Source: Catonia carolina | Lineage: Eukaryota; Arthropoda; Insecta; Hemiptera; Achilidae | Assembly (NCBI GenBank): GCA_035578175.1 | Contig: JAQMRL010000002.1 | Span: 131,442,171-131,506,170 of the forward strand | Length of the DNA stretch: 64,000 nt | Direction: 5' to 3' | In this document: positions 43,991 to 54,759 of the stretch, in pieces | How the letters are laid out: every line of letters starts with the position of its first letter | Position numbering within the stretch: position 1 is the first letter of the stretch | The notes under the pieces: model-generated | Seen by the model: the letters and a program-made list of their open reading frames with translations, nothing else | Database searches by the model: none | Told to the model about the DNA's origin: nothing | Translations under genes and position numbers: made by a program

Positions 43991-44880
43991 AGTTTGTATT
44001 TATTACACTATAAATTACGAATAATAATCTTACTTAAATCTGTTAATAAATTACAATTACTACAATCAATTAACTTGTAATAAATAATAAACTAATTATA
44101 ATAGATGAATGACATAAAATAAACTTAACTAGTAACAGATTATTTTGCACTTAATTTAACTAATACCTATTTACTAGTACAACCAATTATAAGATAAACA
44201 GTTATAATTCCAATCTTTTCACAAAACGTAAACTGCTACCTTGTACACAAATTGCCTTTAACTAAACAATTCATTCACCGAGACAAATCAAGACTGACTA
44301 ATTTAAAAACGACTTTATAAACCTGTAGCCTACAAAATAATAGAAATTCTGGGGTAACAAAAAAGGAAAATATGAAGTCTTTCTGTCGGATTCTGGATGA
44401 ATCTTAACAAAAGCTAAACTCATTGTAGTTGAATCACAGTACAGCACAATTATAAAAGAGCTAATTATCTGAATAGATATACCGACCCTTCTCAGGTAGC
44501 CGTCGCAACAATAAGCCTATACTAAACATTTATATTTCTAACCATTTCTTGGAAACAGCAAGACTTAACAACTATTAATTATTTACTGTAACGCTTCTAC
44601 AAAATCGGTTCTACTAGAAAATTCTGGAAAAAACACTTTTCTTTTAGATATTGTCACAATATTTACAGATATTAGAGTTCGTTGTCGACTTGCTTCCATT
44701 CTACATTCCTCTGTTGAATTTCGAATAATTATAAATTATTAACTAACTCATTGTAATTATTTTCCTACTGACAACGAAAATGATTTTAAAAATTTGAGAT
44801 AGTAACGATAAAGCGTTAATTTTCTTTAGTAAAAAATACACTTAGATTTGAAATAAATCAAAGTACAGATAATAACAAAG
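43990..44880. other. AT-rich DNA, perhaps family-F remainder
   Basis: Short AT-rich phrases partly resemble 46770-47200, but I could not establish a continuous alignment. Confidence 0.3.
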
Positions 44881-45900
44881 TTTTGTAGAATAGCAGTCTA
44901 TGTTTTATTACACCGTTGATATATGATTCAATTTAAGTAATCAATAATGTTGTTAATTCAAGGAATAATTTTAAAAATAATCATAAATAATAAAAATTAA
45001 ATAATTTCAATTTTAAAAATACATAGAATAAACAATAATAAAATATATATTAAGAAGATTTATGAGAAGAAAATTAAATATTAAAAGAAATTAATTCCAG
45101 AAGCCAAATATTTGAAATCAAGGAAAACAAAAGAAAGTATGATTTAATTAAATAAAATTTTTAAATAAGAAAATAAGTAAAGAAGATTAATAAAACAACA
45201 AGAATCCAATTAATTGAGGAACTGATTAATATGACTTTAATATTTTAAAAATTGAAGAAAAGATTTAAATAAGATTATGAACATCTATAAAACCAAGTGC
45301 AACAATGGACAAGTGCCCCATTCGATCCCGGTTAATGGAAGGAAACACATGAAGCAGCTAAGACTAAATAATAAAAATTAAATAATTTCAATTTTAAAAA
45401 TACATAGAATAAACAATAATAAAATATATATTAAGAAGATTTATGAGAAGAAAATTAAATATCAAAAGAAATTAATTCCAGAAGCCAAATATTTGAAATC
45501 AAGGAAAACAAAAGAAAGTATTACTACTACGAGTATTACTACTATTATTAGTACTACTACGAAATATAAAAAATATAAAAAATTTTAACTATTTTATTTA
45601 TTTAATAATTTTGATCTCGTAAGTAGATTAGAAATAAAATTTCAATTTAATATTAGAATAAACATTTCATGTCATTAACTAATTTAGAATATATTTAGAT
45701 ATTGTCATAATAGTGTCATAGCATTGTCATCAATAAATTCAGTTCAAGTTAAGTAATTTTGTAACATTTAATTTTGTTAGTCAATTTTTTTCAATTTTAA
45801 ATAGTTTTATTAAATTTAAATATTTCAATTTCAGTTTCAATTTTGCGTTTTTATTCATTATATTTAAATTTCATTACAGATTGTACTGTATGGTAAATAA
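44880..45900. repeat. Family-X AT-rich repeat, copy 1
   Basis: Shares ordered words with 59484-60990: TAGCAGTCTATG, ACCGTTGAT, CAGAAGCCAAATATTTGAA, ACAATGGACAAG with CGATCCCGG, and GTCATCAATAAAT. A segment of about 155 bp is present twice (44984-45139, 45365-45520) with one difference. The class is unknown. The CGATCCCGG word might be a B box or primer-binding-like site. Confidence 0.6.
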
Positions 45901-45904
45901 AAAT

Positions 45905-46725
45905 TTAATTATTATTTTTCATGTTACTTGAAACATTACTATAAAAAACCAATTCATAATGATTACCTCTGTGAAATAAAACATAATAGGATATATGTAA
46001 ATTATCTAGGTAGATGAGACCTAAAAATGACAATTTGAATTATTTATTGCTATATTACATACAATTATTACTATTTCAAAACAGGCAGTGATATAATTTC
46101 CTGTATTTAATATAACTAAGTAATTAATGTTCAACCAATTGTAAGTTATGTGCGGTATTATGTTTGTTCAGTTAGTGTGTTAATGTAATATTTTTATTAA
46201 CATTATAGTTTATAATAGACAATATGAGCCTAAAAATAATACAATACAATATTACTGGACAAAGCGAAATATTTTGTGGTTAGTTTTGGTTTTAATTAGT
46301 GCTATATTACGTACAATACTTGTATAGAAGGATTTCCTGTTAGCTACGCATCAACGATGTCTGAATGCATATTTAATAAGGACACTATATTATTATTTAA
46401 ATATTACACGCCTGGCCTATATTGTGAAAATTATTTTATTTAATATATTCAATCTGATTTCATTCATTTGTAATAAAACTTACATCATTCGTTCGATACA
46501 CAAATGATTTTAGTAAAGGAAAGGCTTACAACCTCGGTGTTTTCCGCTCATAAATATTACAAATCTATTTTAATTTTGTTCCTATACAACATATCCGATT
46601 TTCATTAATTACTTTAATAACGTTTTAAATTCCATTCATTCTAAAGAAAAAATATAGATATGTTGTTTTATTTCATCCATTTTGATGCGTAAAAAAGCCG
46701 CTGTTCGTGTATACTGTAAGCCTAA
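45905..46725. other. AT-rich DNA, nothing recognised
   Basis: No ORF, TIR or repeat match was found. Confidence 0.45.
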
Positions 46726-46880
46726 GCCTAGGTTCGTTCCGGATCTACGTATAAAAATAAAGAGCAAACTTATTAAAATTATTAATAGACAAAATTAATT
46801 ATACTACAATTATATTAATACAAAATTTAAGCTTAAACTAAACTTGACTGACAACAGAATACTGTTCTTGAGAATAAAAA

Positions 46881-46962
46881 CAATTGATTTACCAGTCCTA
46901 TCGAGGACTGGTAAATCAATTGTATGGGAAATAGCAAGTAATTGTACTTGCTATTTCCCATA
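46881..46962. repeat. Two perfect hairpins back to back
   Basis: CAATTGATTTACCAGTCCT, loop ATCG, and the exact complement (46881-46922) is followed without any spacer by TATGGGAAATAGCAAGTA, loop ATTG, and its exact complement (46923-46962). The two stem sequences are unrelated. They are too short and too perfect for a normal animal pre-miRNA. Confidence 0.95.
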
Positions 46963-46964
46963 CG

Positions 46965-47600
46965 CACGCGCACTATTAACCTAGTTCAGAACCGATCCTG
47001 TAACGACACTATTTCGAAACGCACCGACAATACTTTCCACTCACAATTCAAGTATTGACTGACTTTATGATAGACTGACAAAGGCGCTAACTGTTTTTTA
47101 TAACTGCGGTCTGTTAGTTTACCAAACAAACTAAATCTTTCTAACAATTAGCCTACACCGGTATTCTGGATTGTAGTTAAAAAAATTAAAATATAACCAA
47201 ATGTTTCTACTTGTTTCGATTTCTTAGAACTCCTGTACAAAACATCTCATTCTTCGCAATCCACTATCCTTGTTCAACACACAACAATTCATAGAATGCA
47301 CAATTTCTTACAATGAATAGTTTATTTCGTCAACCAATTCTAGAATCGTACAATGTTACAATATGTTAAAACTATAGATTTTTTTACTCCACAAAATGCT
47401 TCTTTACATGTGTTTCCATGTTCAGACAAAATGTCCTACGTTTCTGACTTATAGAACAAGCTAAGATTCAAAAACAATAAAAAAATCGAGAACTTTTATA
47501 TACATTTTACACGAACAGAAGTGAAATTTTCATCAAACCACCCAATTAATAGTTGTTCAAAAACAGATAATAACAATTCGGCCAAATGTATATTTTGTAA
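46965..47600. other. Unclassified, possibly family F
   Basis: Contains CGCACGCGCACTATT and AACCGATCCTGTAACG, GC-richer than its flanks, with no gene. Confidence 0.3.
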
Positions 47601-47609
47601 GTTACGGTA

Positions 47610-47772
47610 TCTAGCTAATTATTGTTGGGTAATTGTCAGCACAACTAAATTCTGTACCAGGGGTACCAGGTTTGATTTCCGGTTAAGAATTTTCATCACT
47701 CATTTTTATTTACCACCCTTCATCGTCTGCATTAGCAATTATGTGAAAAACAGCCAAATTTAAAACAAAAAG
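47610..47772 (+). mobile_element. SINE-A copy, diverged
   Basis: GGTAATTGTCAGCACAAC (A-box region), CCAGGTTTGATTTCCGG (B box), CGTCTGCATTAGCAATT and CAGCCAAATTTAAAACAAAA follow the family order. The 80-codon frame 47521-47763 is SINE-derived. Confidence 0.8.
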
Positions 47773-47857
47773 ACGTTATTAATTATTGTGAATATAAATT
47801 CTACAAAGTAATACAGTTCGGAAAGCATTTACCATCCAAACCAAAAGAAGGATTTAA

Positions 47858-48568
47858 GGGAACCCGGTTTTCAAAAAAAAAATCACCACTTTCTTTGTTT
47901 GTTCATTTAATTCTACTGGATTTTCTGAGTAAGTTGAAGTACAATAAGTAAACTTTTGATAAGGTTTTACATTTTTTATTATTTTTTAAAAATTAACACA
48001 TCACTATTTTTAAGGGACCTAACTAAAATTTAAGTTGGATAATTTTTGATTCTTTTTGTTTAGAAATTTGTTTTATTTTTTAATAGAAAGGTAAAATTTT
48101 TTACATATTGTTGGCAGTCCTGTTGTTTTCTTGCTTTCTTATTTATTTTCCAGCTGATTTTTTCTTACGAGTGAAATTATAGTTTGTTTCTTTCATTTCT
48201 TCGTTTTCCGAAAATTAAGTTTTTTCACACAAAAGGAACATTTTCTCAAAAACGGTTAGAGATATTGACTTGAAATTTTCAGGGTACATTTACTGCAAAG
48301 GAATACACATTTTAACATTGCAGTTTAACAAAACACAAGGTCAAACCGATTTTATAGTTACCAATAGGTTAATTTTTGGAAATTATTGACATTGCCAAAG
48401 AAAAAATTTTTTCTGATGAATTAAAAGTTAATTTAACAAACCCTCATATCAATATGTGTATCAAAGTCCAATAAATCTGTGTAAAAATATTCAGCTAATT
48501 GTCTCTACCACAGGTTGAGATAATGTTTCTTATATTAGTATGGAGAAACATACGAGAACTGTTTCCCC
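47858..48568. mobile_element. TTAA-flanked MITE 2 (piggyBac-like)
   Basis: TTAA at 47854-47857 and 48569-48572 encloses 711 bp with imperfect TIRs: GGGAACCCGGTTTTC on the left and GGGGAAACAGTTCTC as the complement of the right end. There is no transposase. The interior has AACGGTTAGAGATATTGAC, which I have not found in the other two TTAA elements. Confidence 0.65.
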
Positions 48569-48574
48569 TTAAAT

Positions 48575-49135
48575 ATACCCTTACATTCAGGACCACCATA
48601 TACTATATTGCCGAAGGCTTACCCTATGAGCTGTAGTTTCTAGCGTACTAATCAATAAAATAACATAGGTTCAATAGTTTTGTGCCTTTCTCATTAATAG
48701 TTGCATTATTGTGTCTGGAATGATGTCAGCGGCTACGATAGTACGAGCATGATATATGCCCACTCCGCACCGCGACCCTACAAGGCCACTCATCCATTCA
48801 GTTACCAAGAACAGGGGCATATCTTAAGTTAAATATACGACACCAAGCAAGTGTTTCTTCTAATAATACTCACCTTTTCAGAACAAACTTCACCCAATTC
48901 CAACATTTGCTCAGCATAATAAAACCTCTGTACCAAATTACAGTCCAAGTACACCAGCTACTGACTACACATCTGGGGATCAATTACACAATGAAAATCT
49001 TACACAAATTTATAATATGTCCCAAACCTTTCAAAAATTATCAAAACTACATAAAATAATTATTACATTAGATTTAAATATTTCTCTATTGATATTCTTA
49101 TTTTCTATTGTTAATTACACACAAAGACAGTTGAC
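48575..49135. other. Unclassified, GC-richer then AT-rich
   Basis: 48590-48900 is GC-richer (CACTCCGCACCGCGACCC) with no ORF or repeat match. Confidence 0.35.
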
Positions 49136-49139
49136 CACG

Positions 49140-49505
49140 TAAATCCAAATGTCCAATCTCTTTCAAAATCCAAATGTCCAATCTCTTTCAACTAATGATC
49201 TCCCTGTTAACAGACGACTGAAACGAAGGTGGAATAGGGATCTTCTCCGACAACCATAAAAATAACAAAAAAAATTTCAATATAACTTGTCATGCTTGTT
49301 TCATTTCATAAAAATGAAAATCATCTCAAAAAAGTCATCCATCATAGTTTATAAATCATTATCATTAAAAATTGGCACCACATTCCTTGAAACATTTCAC
49401 GCCGAAATCGGTTACTGGATCGATTCACATTCCCGCTAGTCCTCATTTATTCCATCTCATTTACTAGTTGTGCTTAAAAAATTATACTGTTGTAAATAAA
49501 AATTA
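49140..49505 (+). mobile_element. Jockey-type LINE 3' end
   Basis: NPNVQSLSTNDLPVNRRLKR, RWNRDLL and a stop at about 49256 match the RRLKR.W.RDL terminus also seen at 19.6 and 59.8 kb. An AT-rich 3' UTR follows with TTGTAAATAAAAATTAAA near 49490-49505. A 25-bp segment is directly duplicated at about 49142-49191. Confidence 0.65.
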
Positions 49506-49509
49506 AATT

Positions 49510-50640
49510 GTTGCCAAAAAATGTATCTAGATTCAGCATTATAACCACTTTTTTAACTTAACTGTACCATTTTTGAACTTTAAGTATTTTTGTTTTAGCT
49601 TTAGGCCTACTATAGATTTGTGCCTGTACATTGTATTACAATAACAAACGATCTTATGGTGAAGATGATACAGTAACATGAAAAATGTAAGGAAGCCGAT
49701 CCATTGATGTTTCAACGATGAAGCTTCAACGTATACTTTTATTTTTTGAATTTAATGTGCATTACTGTTTATAGTTATATTTTTAATTATGCTATCTGAA
49801 TTTTTAGGAAGCAAAAATCTTTGTTCCAAGCTCTGTTTAGCCTTCATGGAGGGTTATTCGGTAAAGTAAATGAGCTAATAGTTCTGATTTGTTTATTTTT
49901 AAGTCTTGCTAATTTATTGTGGAAATCGATAGTAAGCCTATTATTTTATTGTGTCGAATACATAAGGAACTTGTAGTCTTTGTGAATAGTCTTGTTTCGT
50001 ACGTACCAGGGGGGAGTCCATTATAATTCGAAGTACTGTAGACTGGCAGGAATGTAATCGAGCCATACGTATTAATTAATTTAGATTATTCGTAAAGGTG
50101 GAAATTATATGTTTAGATTGGTTTCAAAAAGTAATGATATTGTTTTAATTTCTTTGATAAAGGGAGAGAAGAATTTCTACCAATTAGACAGTAAAAGTGT
50201 TTTCTTCTTATGTGAATATCTGTCGTTTTACTGAAATGTGAATTTTTCTTGTCAGTCTTTAATCAAAAGTAATTTCTTAACACGTTGTCCAGCCTGCGGG
50301 ATGGGTGAAACCATATCGAGAATAACATGGCAATTTCTGAAAATATATATATAACTAATTAAAAGTAAAAATAAATTTTATATAATTAATTTTTGATGAA
50401 AAATGACGTTAGTTTTATATTAGAAACGCATTAAGAAATCTAACAAAATTATCATTTTTTTAGTTCTTTTAAGTTTCATAAAATATTTGTAGTATAGGAG
50501 TTTAATGATATAATTGAAGCGAAAAAATGAATTATTTTTGGCAATAAATGTATTTTATTATTCAGATAAAAGTTTAATGAGAAGTAACCAGTTTTGAGTA
50601 TTTACAAGAAGCCTTATTTGATTTTTAATATCGTGGTTCT
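49510..50640. other. AT-rich DNA, nothing recognised
   Basis: No supported gene, TIR or repeat match was seen. Confidence 0.45.
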
Positions 50641-51280
50641 TTGTTCTTCGTCAAATCGGATTCCAAGTTAAAAGTTCAAAGATTGTTATTTTCTCACAGT
50701 GAAGATATGTTTAAAATGGAATGAAGGAGAAGATAAGAAAATATGTTTAATAAAAATATATAAGCAAGAAAAAGTATAAAAGAATAAGTGATGTGAATAA
50801 AGAACCGAGCGCGAAACAACATCGTCATTTCTCGTTGACAGAGGTGCATAACAACGAGGACAGGTGTTTGCTGTGGGATGCTGCGTATGTGTGTGTGAAT
50901 CTGCCGGGAAAGTAAAACGAGAACCCAAAGTGTTACATAGTGGGATACCACAAGCCACAGCATTTGACAATGGGACAGCGCGGCGTACAAAATAGATATT
51001 ATTAAATGATGAAACTTTTTTCCACCGTGCCGTGTTTTGTCCAGTATAGTCGTCGGGTTTAACAGGTACAAAACACATTCGTATTTGATCACACAGATAC
51101 AGAAATATGTTGTCCCGGTATCTCGTATGTTACTGTATGAACATAACAACATTAATAAAGAGCAGTATATATTTTAACATTTATCTTCATCTGTATACAC
51201 TATAACCATCTTGTCGTTGTTGTTATTCTTCAGTGACTGTTCACACCAACAATGAAGAAGATAGAAGAATGGATAGAAAC
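50640..51280. other. GC-richer stretch with the window's longest frame
   Basis: A 152-codon minus-strand frame (51152-50694) overlaps a 130-codon frame in another phase. Both are rich in Phe, Leu, Ser and Tyr, have no recognised motif and look like the complement of A-rich DNA. I do not call a gene; the island may be unique or regulatory. Confidence 0.3.
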
Positions 51281-51825
51281 TTTATCATAATAGTCCTCCA
51301 TTTAGTAACCGACACCGTATCATTTTAACACTTCGAATCAACATCACAATAAAAGAAAAGAAAACACATCTTACTGAAATATAATGGAACATATTATAAA
51401 AATTATAATAACGTGTTAACTATTAATTTTATCCTAGTTCCCACACATTGTTACCATTAAAAAATTTGTCAAATGTTTTCAACACGATTAATTGTATTAA
51501 CTTTCTATATCATAGTCTATTTTGTTGTATAGGGTTATCAAAAAGAATGGTGCGGTTTCGAACATGGTTTAAAGAAAAACTGAATTACTTACAGTTAATG
51601 TTGTTTATTCATCTAATTTTTCGTCTCAAACAGTTTTTTACATAATTAATAAATTTCGATATGTGCGCCCTTAGTCGCTCGACAAATGTCCAAACGATAC
51701 TCAACTTCTCTCCAAACATCCGTTAACATTTCTTCGATTATGGTTGTCATTGCTTCATTAATCCTGTTTTTTAAGTGGTTCAGGTCGCAAATTTTTTGTG
51801 AATAAATAACGCTTTTGATGTACTC

Positions 51826-52038
51826 TCACAAGAAAAAATCACAAGGTGTCAGGTCTAGACTCCTTGGAGGCCACAGCATAGGTCCTTGCCGGCCTATCCA
51901 GCGATCTCCAAATTTTTCGTTCAAAGCGTCCGTGACCAATGTACTGAAGTGTGGGGGAGCGCCATCTTGTTGGAAATGAAGTTGATGAATGTTTTCGAGT
52001 TCATCTAGCTGAGGAAAGCAAAAATAACTCGAAAACAT
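51826..52038 (-). pseudogene. Transposase C-terminal half, left arm
   Basis: Reads HFQQDGAPPHFS, EKFGDRWIGR, GPMLWPPRSLDLTPCDFFL, then TGA (51826-51828) where the family usually has Trp (FFLW). Past the stop the frame continues to VWREVEYRLDICRATKGAHI, the expected terminus. The second and third catalytic aspartates (QDGAP and PCDFF) are separated by 41 residues, which fits DD41D elements. The first aspartate is missing. Confidence 0.85.
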
Positions 52039-52420
52039 TCATCAACTTCATTTCCAACAAGATGGCGCTCCCCCACACTTCAGTGCTTTGGTCACGGACG
52101 CTCTGAACGAAAAATTTGGAGATCGATGGATAGGTCGGCAAGGACCAATGCTGTGGCTTCCAAGGAGTCTAGACCTGACACCTTGTGATTTTTTCTTGTG
52201 AGGGTACATCAAAAGCGTTGTTTATTCACAAAAAATTTGCGACCTGAACCACTTAAAAAACAGGATTAATGAAGCAATGATAACCATAACCGAAGAAATG
52301 TTAACGAAGTTTGGAGAGAAGTTGAGTATCGTTTGGACATTTGTCGAGCGACTAAGGGTGCACATGTCAAAATTTATTAATTATGTAAAAAACTGTTTGA
52401 GACGACAAATTAGATGATAA
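52026..52420 (+). pseudogene. Transposase C-terminal half, right arm
   Basis: The plus strand encodes the same peptide (HFQQDGAPPHFS, GDRWIGR, LDLTPCDFFL) with the identical in-frame TGA at 52199-52201. One frameshift near 52308 then breaks the VWREVEYR segment kept in the left arm. The shared stop means the mutation predates the inverted duplication, or that the arms have been homogenised. Confidence 0.85.
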
Positions 52421-52689
52421 ACAACATTAACTGTAAGTTATTCGGTTTTTCTTTAAACCATGTTCGAAACCACACAATTCTTTTATGATAAACCTTTATA
52501 TTAACTTTATACCTACTTTGGTTAACATAACAATGTGTTCGCTTTTGTAATAGTCAAATGTTTTATCACAGAATTTATTGACCCACTAAACACTAAATTA
52601 AGTATCGTTGTTTTAGTTCGATTTATACAATGTAGTACAACATACTGGTCAACAGAAAACAACTGAATACGATGAAGCACTATATTAGG

Positions 52690-53200
52690 CTCCCATCAAA
52701 ATCTATATAAATAAAATTGTGATTCTGTCTGTACATTTTTTTAATATACCCCAAATTTTGTTTCTACGCCAGGTGTACCACGTAAACACCGAAAATAAGT
52801 TCAGCTGAATTTTTGTCTGTTTATATGTTACGGCATCACACAAGAACCGCTGAACCAAATTCAATGAATTTCGGTATCTAGGTTCTAGACATAATCGAAA
52901 TGAAAATAGGCTATAAATTTTTTTAATATCACAAAGAGATGGGGGAGTTCAGAGGGAGGGGTAAACAAAAAAACTACGAATATCTCCGTTAAAAGTCAAT
53001 GTATCAAAAAATGTTATATAATCGAAATTATGAAACGTTTAAAGACAAATAAGTTTGATTATGTAAAGTTTTTAAGTTTCATGCATAATAACGGAGATAT
53101 TACCAATTAAAAAAAAATAAACCAATATTTTTAGAATATTAACATAAAAAATAAACAGAACAATAAACATAGGCCTACGCGCCGGTAAAACCCGTATTCA
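52690..53200. mobile_element. Possible Helitron-like fragment
   Basis: AATCTATATAAATAAAATTG with CTGTCTGTAC, followed by a GAACCGCTGAACCAAATTCA phrase, resembles the 5' region of non-autonomous insect Helitrons. No CTRR 3' hairpin end was identified. An inverted AATATCTCCGTTA pair at about 52979 and 53088 lies inside. Low certainty. Confidence 0.35.
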
Positions 53201-53383
53201 TTGAGTCAGTTACCTACCTACCCAATCCACCAGCACCCTACACCTTTTTTCGGTCACAATGTCAAAAATGAATCAGTCATCTTAATAGTGGTCACCATCG
53301 TGGTGTTCCTATTGTGATTTACTTTTCATTTATTATGAAAATAATAAAGCGCTGCATATCTTAATTTAAAAACACCAAGATCT

Positions 53384-53540
53384 CGCTTTTATTTTACGTA
53401 CAACTATTTTTTTTCATAAATAATAACGCTGACGTTGAAAGGAGGTAGATAACAATGAATAGTTAAAGAATATCAGATCTAACAGGGATCAAACACGGTA
53501 CCCCAACCGACCGACTACGGCACCAAGGAAACCGTTCGAA
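53384..53540 (-). mobile_element. SINE-A-like copy, minus strand
   Basis: The minus strand shows GGTGCCGTAGTCGGTCGG and GTGTTTGATCCCTGTTAG (A- and B-box-like), then a tail GTTGTACGTAAAATAAAAG that recalls the SINE-A end. Strongly diverged. Confidence 0.55.
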
Positions 53541-53549
53541 GAACTGGCA

Positions 53550-54295
53550 TTTTAGCTAGTTTATAATAATTTACTAATTTATGTACCTCATAAATCTTAC
53601 CGCTGAATTTCAAGTGATGGATGTATGGTAACTCTGTGTCAGAGAAATTCTAATTAGGGGCCATAAAAACAGATTACATCGACAGAGATCACCACTACAA
53701 CACTAGAAATATTAGGCGTCACCATGGTTATTTGGCTCCCAGAATGTTTAATTTGATCCTTTGCACGTGAAAATTTTAAACGATAGGTCTTTCAGGAGAA
53801 GACAATATAGAATTGTAAATAGGCTACAAAAATAATTTATTTTGACTCGCTTATTTTTTTATATTGTTTTTAGTTTATTAGATAATATTGTTTGGGTTAG
53901 ATTTTTTGTAATTTTGGATAATTATTTTAAAATAATTTTATAACTTTTAAAAATTGCATGTTCTTAATGCTCTACATAGCTTAGGTAATTAGATTTATTA
54001 GACTTTTAGATTCTATTTTTTTATTAATTATTTAGAAATTGTACATATTTTAAAATTTTTTATGATTTTAATCCCTAGCCTAGTTCTCAAATCTTCGTTG
54101 TACAGTCTACTAAATAAAAGAAGAAAACATCTACCCTAGCAGATGTTTTTTACCCATATTTGGTATGTAAACTTCCTCCACCACGTACATTGTGAGTAAT
54201 TGTTGTTAAGGTATTAGACCTATAGCTTTTACAAAAAACTAGGGATAATTATTGTAAAAAAAGTAAATAAATAAACTCTTATTACTATTATTTAT
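53550..54295. other. AT-rich DNA with a family-X-like scrap
   Basis: 54140-54220 (GTTTTTTACCCATATTTGGT, CTTCCTCCACCAC, GTAATTGTTGTTAAGG) resembles 59440-59490, just upstream of family-X copy 2. No gene was found. Confidence 0.35.
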
Positions 54296-54299
54296 TAAT

Positions 54300-54660
54300 T
54301 GAGAAGTGGCTTTACAACAGGATTCTAAGAATTAGCTGAATAAGTAAAACGTTCAACGAAGAGATATTAAGGATTAGTACAAGTCCGCATCTTACTGCCT
54401 TGAAAAAGGTTAGGAAGACACATTATGCGCCACCGAGAATTTGAACAAATTCGATTTAAATATTGGAAGGAAAATTTGAGAGGAAGCGAGGGATTGGTAG
54501 AAAGAGAAAATGATGGTTACGAAACATTAAGGATTGAACTCCACTGATGAAAACACATTACTTTATTAGGCTCACGATAGAGAGAAGTTTGTCACTATAG
54601 TCGCCATCCTCAACTGTGGCAGCACTGTGGAAGACGAATAGAATAAGGTTTCTAACCTGA
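54300..54660 (+). mobile_element. LINE RT C-terminal remnant
   Basis: Frames read KWLYNRILRIS, NEEILRIS and GHIMRHREFEQI-like (after a frameshift), then ILEGKFERKRGIGRKRK and a final DRE.F segment. This is the usual LINE tail order (..RRLLRI.W, N.EVL, GH..RH, .LEGK..G.R..GR). It is dead and truncated. Confidence 0.7.
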
Positions 54661-54715
54661 TGCAAATGCAAAGTCTCCTAAATTTAAAAATTTTAAAAAT
54701 ATACAGAAATCCTTC

Positions 54716-54757
54716 GCTATTCGTGGGATTACGTTCAGTGAACGTATCACGAATAGC
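54716..54757. repeat. 42-nt near-perfect hairpin
   Basis: GCTATTCGTG pairs with CACGAATAGC and ACGTTCA with TGAACGT, with only a small GGATT/AT bulge. No T run follows directly; an A/T tract begins about 10 bases later. Confidence 0.85.
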
Positions 54758-54759
54758 AA

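Larger units (their letters stand above)
51532..52494. mobile_element. Palindromic DD41D-type transposon derivative
   Basis: Two ~470-bp arms (51532-52001, 52026-52494) are inverted copies of each other with few differences, around a 24-nt loop. The outer ends GGGTTATC and GATAAACC are TIR-like, with TA at the left flank. Each arm holds the same 3' half of a Tc1/mariner-superfamily element: the end of the transposase gene, a short UTR and the TIR. The N-terminal DNA-binding half is absent from both. This resembles a fold-back derivative. Confidence 0.9.

Noticed and set aside
46881..46962. MicroRNA precursors
   Set aside because: Stems are 18-19 bp with 4-nt loops and perfect pairing, shorter than usual animal pre-miRNAs.
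52690..53200. Confident Helitron call
   Set aside because: Only 5'-like phrases were seen; no CTRR end or 3' hairpin, so left at low confidence.
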